This document shows, one piece after another, positions 59,711-64,000 of a stretch of 64,000 bases of DNA. A program made the translations under genes and the position numbers. Source of the stretch: Streptomyces glomeratus (lineage in GTDB: Bacteria; Actinomycetota; Actinomycetes; Streptomycetales; Streptomycetaceae); assembly GCF_021462825.1 (NCBI RefSeq), contig NZ_JAKEEB010000013.1, positions 1 through 64,000 on the forward strand, read 5' to 3'. The notes under the pieces are model-generated. The model saw only the letters and a program-made list of their open reading frames with translations, did no database searches and was not told the DNA's origin. Each line of letters starts with the position of its first letter. Positions within the stretch are counted from its first letter, which is position 1.

Positions 59711-60430
59711 TCACTCCTCGCCCGCCAGCGTCAGCGTCCGCAGTTTCCGGCCCGCGTACCAGGTGGCGGCCAGGGTCAGCACGATCAGCAGCACCGTCGC
59801 GGTGGGCAGTGCGACATCCGACGTGACGAGCGAGCTGTCGGAGACCTTGTGTGCCACGGCGAGCGCCCACTGCTGGACGCTGAGCGTGCGCGCCCCGGAG
59901 ACCAGCGAGCCGAAGAGCGCCTCCCAGACCAGCGCGTAGACCAGTCCGAAGACCACCGCGTGCCGGCTCACGGTGCCGAACAGCAGGAACAGCGCGGCGT
60001 AGGCGATGGAGGCGACCAGCGCCGCAACCGTGTACGCGACCGCGATCTGCTGGCCGTTGCCGTTGAGGATCAGGCCCGCGATGAACGTCGGCAGCGCCGA
60101 GAACGCCATGGTGACCGCGATGGCGACGATCAGCTTGGTGATGATGATCGTGGGCCGCTTGACCGGCTTGGCCAGCAGATACACCACCGAGCCGTCGTCG
60201 ATCTCGGGTCCGATCGCGCCGGTGCCCGCGATGACGCCGATGATCGGCACCATGGTGGCGAGCGCGAAGCCGCCGAGGACGTCGTGGGCCACCTGGTCGT
60301 CGGCGCCGGTCAGCGCCCGGACGACGGCGGAGATCACGATCAGCAGGGCGGGCAGCGCGCCGAGGATGAGGGCCCGGCGGCGGCCGAGCAGGCCCCGGTA
60401 GGTGAGCCGGGCGACTGTGGGGTCGTACAT
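59711..60430 (-). CDS. ABC transporter permease (ABC-2 type)
   Basis: A 239-residue protein with six predicted membrane spans, the first at ~20-40 after MYDPTVARLTYRGLLGRRRALIL. The segment IGPEIDDGSVVYLLAKPVKRPTIIITKLIV is typical of ABC-2/ABC2_membrane_5 permeases that pair with Nat-type ATPases. Last gene of a four-gene operon of two ATPase/permease pairs. Substrate unknown; probably lipid, peptide or drug export. Confidence 0.88.
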   Translation of the reverse strand: MYDPTVARLTYRGLLGRRRALILGALPALLIVISAVVRALTGADDQVAHDVLGGFALATMVPIIGVIAGTGAIGPEIDDGSVVYLLAKPVKRPTIIITKLIVAIAVTMAFSALPTFIAGLILNGNGQQIAVAYTVAALVASIAYAALFLLFGTVSRHAVVFGLVYALVWEALFGSLVSGARTLSVQQWALAVAHKVSDSSLVTSDVALPTATVLLIVLTLAATWYAGRKLRTLTLAGEE

Positions 60431-60440
60431 CTTCGGCCTC

Positions 60441-61352
60441 CTACGCCGCGACCAGATACGAGAAGACGGACTCGAGGGATTCGTCGGACGGCGAGACCGT
60501 GAGCAGCCGGACGCCGTGCTCGCGCGCGACCTTCGGCAGCAGGACCGTGAACCGGCCGAAGTCCACCGCCTGGATGCGCAGGGCGCCCTCCGCGAGGTCG
60601 ACTTCGATGCCGGACGTCGACGGGTCGGCGATCAGCGCGGCCGCCAGCGCCCGGTCGTCGCTGGAGCGCACCAGATAGCGGTGCGGACGGTCGGTCATCA
60701 GACGGCGGATCTTCCGGAAGTCGCCGCTCGCCGCATGCCGTCCTGCGACGATCACCTCGATGTGGGAGGCGAGTTGCTCGACCTCTTCGAGGATGTGGGA
60801 CGAGAAGAGCACCGTGCGGCCCTCGGCGCCCATGCGCCGCAGCAGTTCCATCAGCTGCATGCGCTGTCGGGGGTCCATGCCGTTGAACGGCTCGTCGAGC
60901 AGCAGCAGGGACGGATCGTGCACCAGCGCGGACGCCATCTTCACGCGCTGGCGCATGCCCTTGGAGTACGTGGAGATCTTCCGGTCCTGTGCGTACTCCA
61001 TCTCGACCGTGGCGAGCGCCCGCTGGGCGGCCTTCGCGCCCAGGCCGTGCAGCTCCGCGTTGGCGACGACGAATTCGCGGCCGGTGAGGAAGTCGTACAT
61101 CGCCTCGCGCTCGGGGACGATGCCGATGTGCCGGTAGATCTCCTCGTTGCGCCACACGGGCCGGCCGTCAAGGGTGACGGAGCCGGTGGAGGGGGCGAGG
61201 AAGCCGCCCATCATGTTGATGAGGGTGGACTTCCCGGCGCCGTTCGGGCCGAGCAGGCCCGTGACGCCGGGGCCGATGGTCATCGTCACGTCGTTGACGG
61301 CGACCACGTTGCCGAACCAGCGCGAGACGTGGTCGATGGTGAGCGTGGTCAC
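60441..61352 (-). CDS. ABC transporter ATP-binding protein
   Basis: A 303-residue ATPase from the GTG at 61350-61352, which overlaps the preceding permease stop (GTGA). Walker A GPNGAGKST, signature YSKGMRQRVK, Walker B LLLLDEPFNGMDP, switch His in SSHILEE. The C-terminal ~90 residues form an accessory domain (DRPHRYLVRSSDDRALAAALI...). It pairs with the permease that follows. Confidence 0.92.
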   Translation of the reverse strand: MTTLTIDHVSRWFGNVVAVNDVTMTIGPGVTGLLGPNGAGKSTLINMMGGFLAPSTGSVTLDGRPVWRNEEIYRHIGIVPEREAMYDFLTGREFVVANAELHGLGAKAAQRALATVEMEYAQDRKISTYSKGMRQRVKMASALVHDPSLLLLDEPFNGMDPRQRMQLMELLRRMGAEGRTVLFSSHILEEVEQLASHIEVIVAGRHAASGDFRKIRRLMTDRPHRYLVRSSDDRALAAALIADPSTSGIEVDLAEGALRIQAVDFGRFTVLLPKVAREHGVRLLTVSPSDESLESVFSYLVAA

Positions 61353-62257
61353 AGTCCGGCCTTTCGGTAGCGGCGCATCAGCAGGCCGTAGCTGCCCGCG
61401 ATGAGTCCCAGGACGACGAGGAGATAGACGACTCCCTGCGCGGCCGAGGGTCCTCCCCCGCCGGGGAAGGAGGAACTCGCGCCCAGGAAGGCGGTCTGCA
61501 CGCCGTCGATGAGGGTGACGGGCGAGAACAGTCCCATCCAGACGATGGCGGCGGGGTTGCCCGACTGCGCGTCCGCGATGGCCTGGATGGTGGAGACGGC
61601 GCCGTACGAGATGGTCAGGACGGCGATGACGGCCGCGATGCCGAAGCCGCGCCGGGGGGTGGCCGCGGCGATCACCAGGCTGATCCCGGAGAACAGCAGG
61701 GAGAGCAGGGCCACGGAGACCAGTCCCTCGGCGAATCCCTTCGTCTGGTGGCCGAAGTCCAGCTTGGCGAGCAACGCCCCCACATAGAGGACGAGCAGCG
61801 GTGCGGCCGTCAGGATGAACAGGGCGGAGGCCAGGGCCGCGTACTTGGCGCGGACGTAGTCGGCGGTCTCGATGGGGCGTGAGAAGTACAGGGGCACGGT
61901 CTTGAAACGCAGGTCCCGGGAGACGGACTGGGGCGCCTGCGAGGCGATGTACAGACCGATGACGGCCTGCATGATGATCGCGTAACGCGTGTAGTCGACG
62001 GGCAGGTCCTTGGCCTTCGTGGCGACCGCGACCGCGACCATGATCAGTGCGGGCGCGCACATCACCACGAAGAGCAGCATCGGCAGCACCTTGGACTTCA
62101 CCGAGCGGCCGAGGCCGTAGGCGCCGCGCAGGGACTGCGAGTACAGCGAGCGGCGGGCGTAGGCGCGGCCCAGGCGCGGGCCGTCGTACGCGCGGTAGCC
62201 GATGTTGTGGATCCGGGTCTGCTCGGCCGCACGGGCCGTGGGCTGCTCAACCGCCAT
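61349..62257 (-). CDS. ABC transporter permease (ABC-2 type)
   Basis: A 302-residue protein. A ~55-residue cytoplasmic N-terminus (IHNIGYRAYDGPRLGRAYARRSL) precedes six membrane spans, and SQAPQSVSRDLRFKTVPLYFSRPIETADYVRAK is the ABC-2 permease coupling segment. It overlaps the upstream ATPase gene by 11 bases and the downstream one by 4, so expression is tightly coupled. Confidence 0.88.
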   Translation of the reverse strand: MAVEQPTARAAEQTRIHNIGYRAYDGPRLGRAYARRSLYSQSLRGAYGLGRSVKSKVLPMLLFVVMCAPALIMVAVAVATKAKDLPVDYTRYAIIMQAVIGLYIASQAPQSVSRDLRFKTVPLYFSRPIETADYVRAKYAALASALFILTAAPLLVLYVGALLAKLDFGHQTKGFAEGLVSVALLSLLFSGISLVIAAATPRRGFGIAAVIAVLTISYGAVSTIQAIADAQSGNPAAIVWMGLFSPVTLIDGVQTAFLGASSSFPGGGGPSAAQGVVYLLVVLGLIAGSYGLLMRRYRKAGL

Positions 62258-63215
62258 GGCCGACCGCCTCCTTCCGCTGGTCGTCGCTGTCCTTGAAGAC
62301 CTCCGCGATGTGGTGCCTGCGCTGTTCCATGCGGACCAGGCCCAGGCCCAGGTCGGCGACGACGTCCCGGATCAGGTCGTACGTCTGCTCGCCCTCCGCG
62401 GTCAGCAGCAGGATGTGCCCGGCGCCCGGCAGACCGCTGCCGTCGTGCGTGCTCACCCCGCGCGCGAGGAGCGCGTCGCGCACCGCGCGGGTGCCGTCGG
62501 GGTGTTCGTCGGTGTCGGTCACCTCGATCGCGAGGGTCGTGGTGGTCTGGGTGAAGTCCCGGGTGGAGCTGGAGCGAAGCAGCTTGCCGCCGTCGACGAC
62601 GACGACGTGGTCGCAGGTTCGCTCCAGTTCGCCCAGCAGGTGTGAGGTGACCAGGACCGAGATGCCGAAGTCGGTGTACACCCGGCGGATCAGGCCGAGC
62701 ATCTCGTCGCGGCCGACCGGGTCGAGACCGTTGGTCGGCTCGTCCAGGAAGACCAGCTGGGGGTCGTGGACCAGAGCCTGGGCGAGCTTGACGCGCTGCT
62801 TCATGCCGGTCGAGTAGCCGCCGATGGGGCGGTAGCGCTCCTCGTACAGGCCGACGTGGCGCAGCGTGTCCGCGGTGCGCTCACGGGCGGCGGCCGGGGG
62901 CAGCCCGGACATGCGCGCCATGTGGACGACGAACTCGGTGGCCGACACGTCGGGCGGCAGGCAGTCGTGCTCCGGCATGTACCCGACGCGCTCGCGGATG
63001 GCGCCGCCCTTGGTGGCGACATCCAGGCCGAGCACCTCGGCGCGGCCCTCGGTGGCGGGGGACAGACCCAGCAGGATCTTGATCAGTGTGGACTTGCCGG
63101 CTCCGTTGGCGCCGACGAGCCCCGTCACACCGGGTCCGACGTCCACGGAGAGCCGGTCAAGGGCGGTCACCCGGGGGAACCGCTTGCTCAGGCTTTCGGT
63201 CGCGATCACAGTCAC
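62247..63215 (-). CDS. ABC transporter ATP-binding protein, first gene of the operon
   Basis: A 322-residue ATPase from the GTG at 63213-63215 (VTVIATESLSKRFPRV); a GTG two codons on is equally possible. Walker A GANGAGKST, signature YSTGMKQRVK, Walker B LVFLDEPTNGLDP, switch His in TSHLLGELE. A C-terminal accessory domain contains an ACT-like segment. The operon order ATPase-permease-ATPase-permease suggests two related exporters or a four-component pump. Confidence 0.92.
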   Translation of the reverse strand: MTVIATESLSKRFPRVTALDRLSVDVGPGVTGLVGANGAGKSTLIKILLGLSPATEGRAEVLGLDVATKGGAIRERVGYMPEHDCLPPDVSATEFVVHMARMSGLPPAAARERTADTLRHVGLYEERYRPIGGYSTGMKQRVKLAQALVHDPQLVFLDEPTNGLDPVGRDEMLGLIRRVYTDFGISVLVTSHLLGELERTCDHVVVVDGGKLLRSSSTRDFTQTTTTLAIEVTDTDEHPDGTRAVRDALLARGVSTHDGSGLPGAGHILLLTAEGEQTYDLIRDVVADLGLGLVRMEQRRHHIAEVFKDSDDQRKEAVGHGG

Positions 63216-63518
63216 GTCATCGACGGTAGTGACGTGTACCACTGCAGTCGTCAGACCGAAGAGCTGTCTGCGGGTCAGCCTCCAGTCGTACGGGCCCGTA
63301 GGGGTCACCCTCAGGTCGAACAACCGGGCGGTCAAGCCGGCCGGTGTTGTCCCCATTGCCGAGGTTGTCCACAGGTGGGCGCGGGCCTGTTGACGCGTTC
63401 TCTAACAAGTGCGAGATTCGCCGGTGTCACGGGACGGACACCAACTGTGGCCGATGTGGACGGCGGTGCGGTCGTCGAAGGACGGCGGCCTCGTCCACGG
63501 GGCCGGGGCGGAGGGCAA
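63216..63518. promoter_or_regulatory. 303-bp divergent promoter region with a DnaA box
   Basis: This lies between the ABC operon and the hydrolase gene. It holds a perfect DnaA box (TTGTCCACA, 63365-63373) and presumably promoters for both directions. No gene seen. Confidence 0.5.
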
Positions 63519-64000
63519 GTGACTCTCGAGGGGGCGCGGGAGCGCCGGGTGCGCGCGGACGGGGTCGAGCTGAGCGTGGCCGAGCTGGGCGATCCCGGCC
63601 GGCCCACGGTGGTGCTCGTCCACGGCTATCCGGACAGCAAGGAGGTGTGGTCGGAGGTGGCCGCCCGGCTGGCCGGGCGATTCCATGTGGTGCTCTACGA
63701 CGTCCGCGGCCACGGCGGCTCGACGGCACCGCGGCCGTTGCGCGGCGGATTCACGCTGGAGAAGCTGACGGACGACTTCCTGGCGGTCGCGGACGCGGTC
63801 AGCCCGGACCGGCCCGTGCACCTCGTGGGGCACGACTGGGGCTCGGTGCAGTCCTGGGAGTTCGTCACCGTCCGGCGCACCGAGGGCCGGATCGCGTCCT
63901 TCACCTCGATGTCCGGGCCGTCCCTGGACCACTTCGGGCACTGGATCAAGCAGCGGGTGCGCCGGCCGACCCCGCGCCGCCTGGGCCAACTGCTCGGTCA
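63519..64000 (+). CDS. Alpha/beta hydrolase, N-terminal part (cut by the window end)
   Basis: The frame is open to the last base; 160 residues are visible from the GTG at 63519 (GGAGGG site 3 bases upstream). TVVLVHGYPDSKEVWSEVA is the oxyanion strand, VVLYDVRGHGGS follows, and VHLVGHDWGSVQSWEF holds the nucleophile position, here Asp-Trp in GHDWG as in epoxide-hydrolase and haloalkane-dehalogenase types. In actinobacteria this domain is often fused to a short-chain dehydrogenase; that cannot be seen here. Confidence 0.85.
   Translation, partial: MTLEGARERRVRADGVELSVAELGDPGRPTVVLVHGYPDSKEVWSEVAARLAGRFHVVLYDVRGHGGSTAPRPLRGGFTLEKLTDDFLAVADAVSPDRPVHLVGHDWGSVQSWEFVTVRRTEGRIASFTSMSGPSLDHFGHWIKQRVRRPTPRRLGQLLG

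Overview
The window is a very GC-rich actinobacterial chromosome segment, almost certainly from Streptomyces. Pointers are the codon bias, frequent GTG starts, a subtilisin-inhibitor-like protein, SigE-type ECF sigma factors, SpoIIE/HATPase signalling proteins and the copper-trafficking cluster sco/ecuC/copCD/dtpA known from S. lividans. It is probably origin-proximal: a perfect ParB site (parS, 20838-20851), a near-perfect one (54161-54174) and a cluster of DnaA boxes (56279-56616) lie in it. No dnaA, dnaN or rRNA is present.

Layout. 0-8 kb: a minus-strand operon of response regulator, histidine kinase, GT2/GtrA protein and GT39-like membrane glycosyltransferase, all linked by ATGA overlaps or short gaps, followed by a TetR regulator. 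8-13 kb: single genes (monooxygenase-like, DUF2797, a thioesterase lacking its N-terminal strand, DUF1707, a secreted protein, SMI1/KNR4, MscL with a zinc ribbon). 13.2-15.4 kb: an integrase fragment and a glycine-rich secreted protein bracketed by a duplicated 3' end of tRNA-Arg(ACG). 15.6-23.2 kb: tRNA-Ser(GCT), SSI-like inhibitor, a giant degenerate PAS/kinase/receiver protein, parS, an acyl-CoA ligase and an ECF sigma factor. 23.4-26.1 kb: a Ltp2/ChsH1/ChsH2-like module of CoA-thioester hydration and retro-aldol cleavage. 26.3-29.6 kb: a small secreted protein, a prim-pol protein preceded by a LexA-like box, an ECF sigma factor and a membrane partner.

29.9-38.07 kb is the accessory region. 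Two partial copies of the tRNA-Ser(TGA) 3' half (30390 and 32249) lie to the left of the intact tRNA (37989-38073), with an integrase C-terminal remnant beside the intact one. The interval holds decayed GntR, XRE-FGE and class IV aminotransferase genes, and one intact 898-residue TIR/NB-ARC/TPR protein whose repeats are nearly identical at DNA level. This STAND protein is the best candidate in the window for an uncharacterised immune-type system.

38-64 kb returns to core genes: HtrA-like protease, glycerophosphodiesterase, anti-sigma-type ATPases, a SEC-C protein, a degenerate prim-pol protein, a GAF/SpoIIE phosphatase-like protein, aminopeptidase P, the copper operon (membrane protein, YcnI, Sco, PCuAC/ECuC, CopC-CopD, DyP peroxidase), pheA, the DnaA-box cluster, serS with a HAD phosphatase, a divergent tRNA-Ser(GCT), two ABC ATPase/permease pairs, and the start of an alpha/beta hydrolase cut by the window end.

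All calls come from reading the sequence and from memory of the families; no database search was run. Comparisons with S. coelicolor/S. lividans gene order are recollections.
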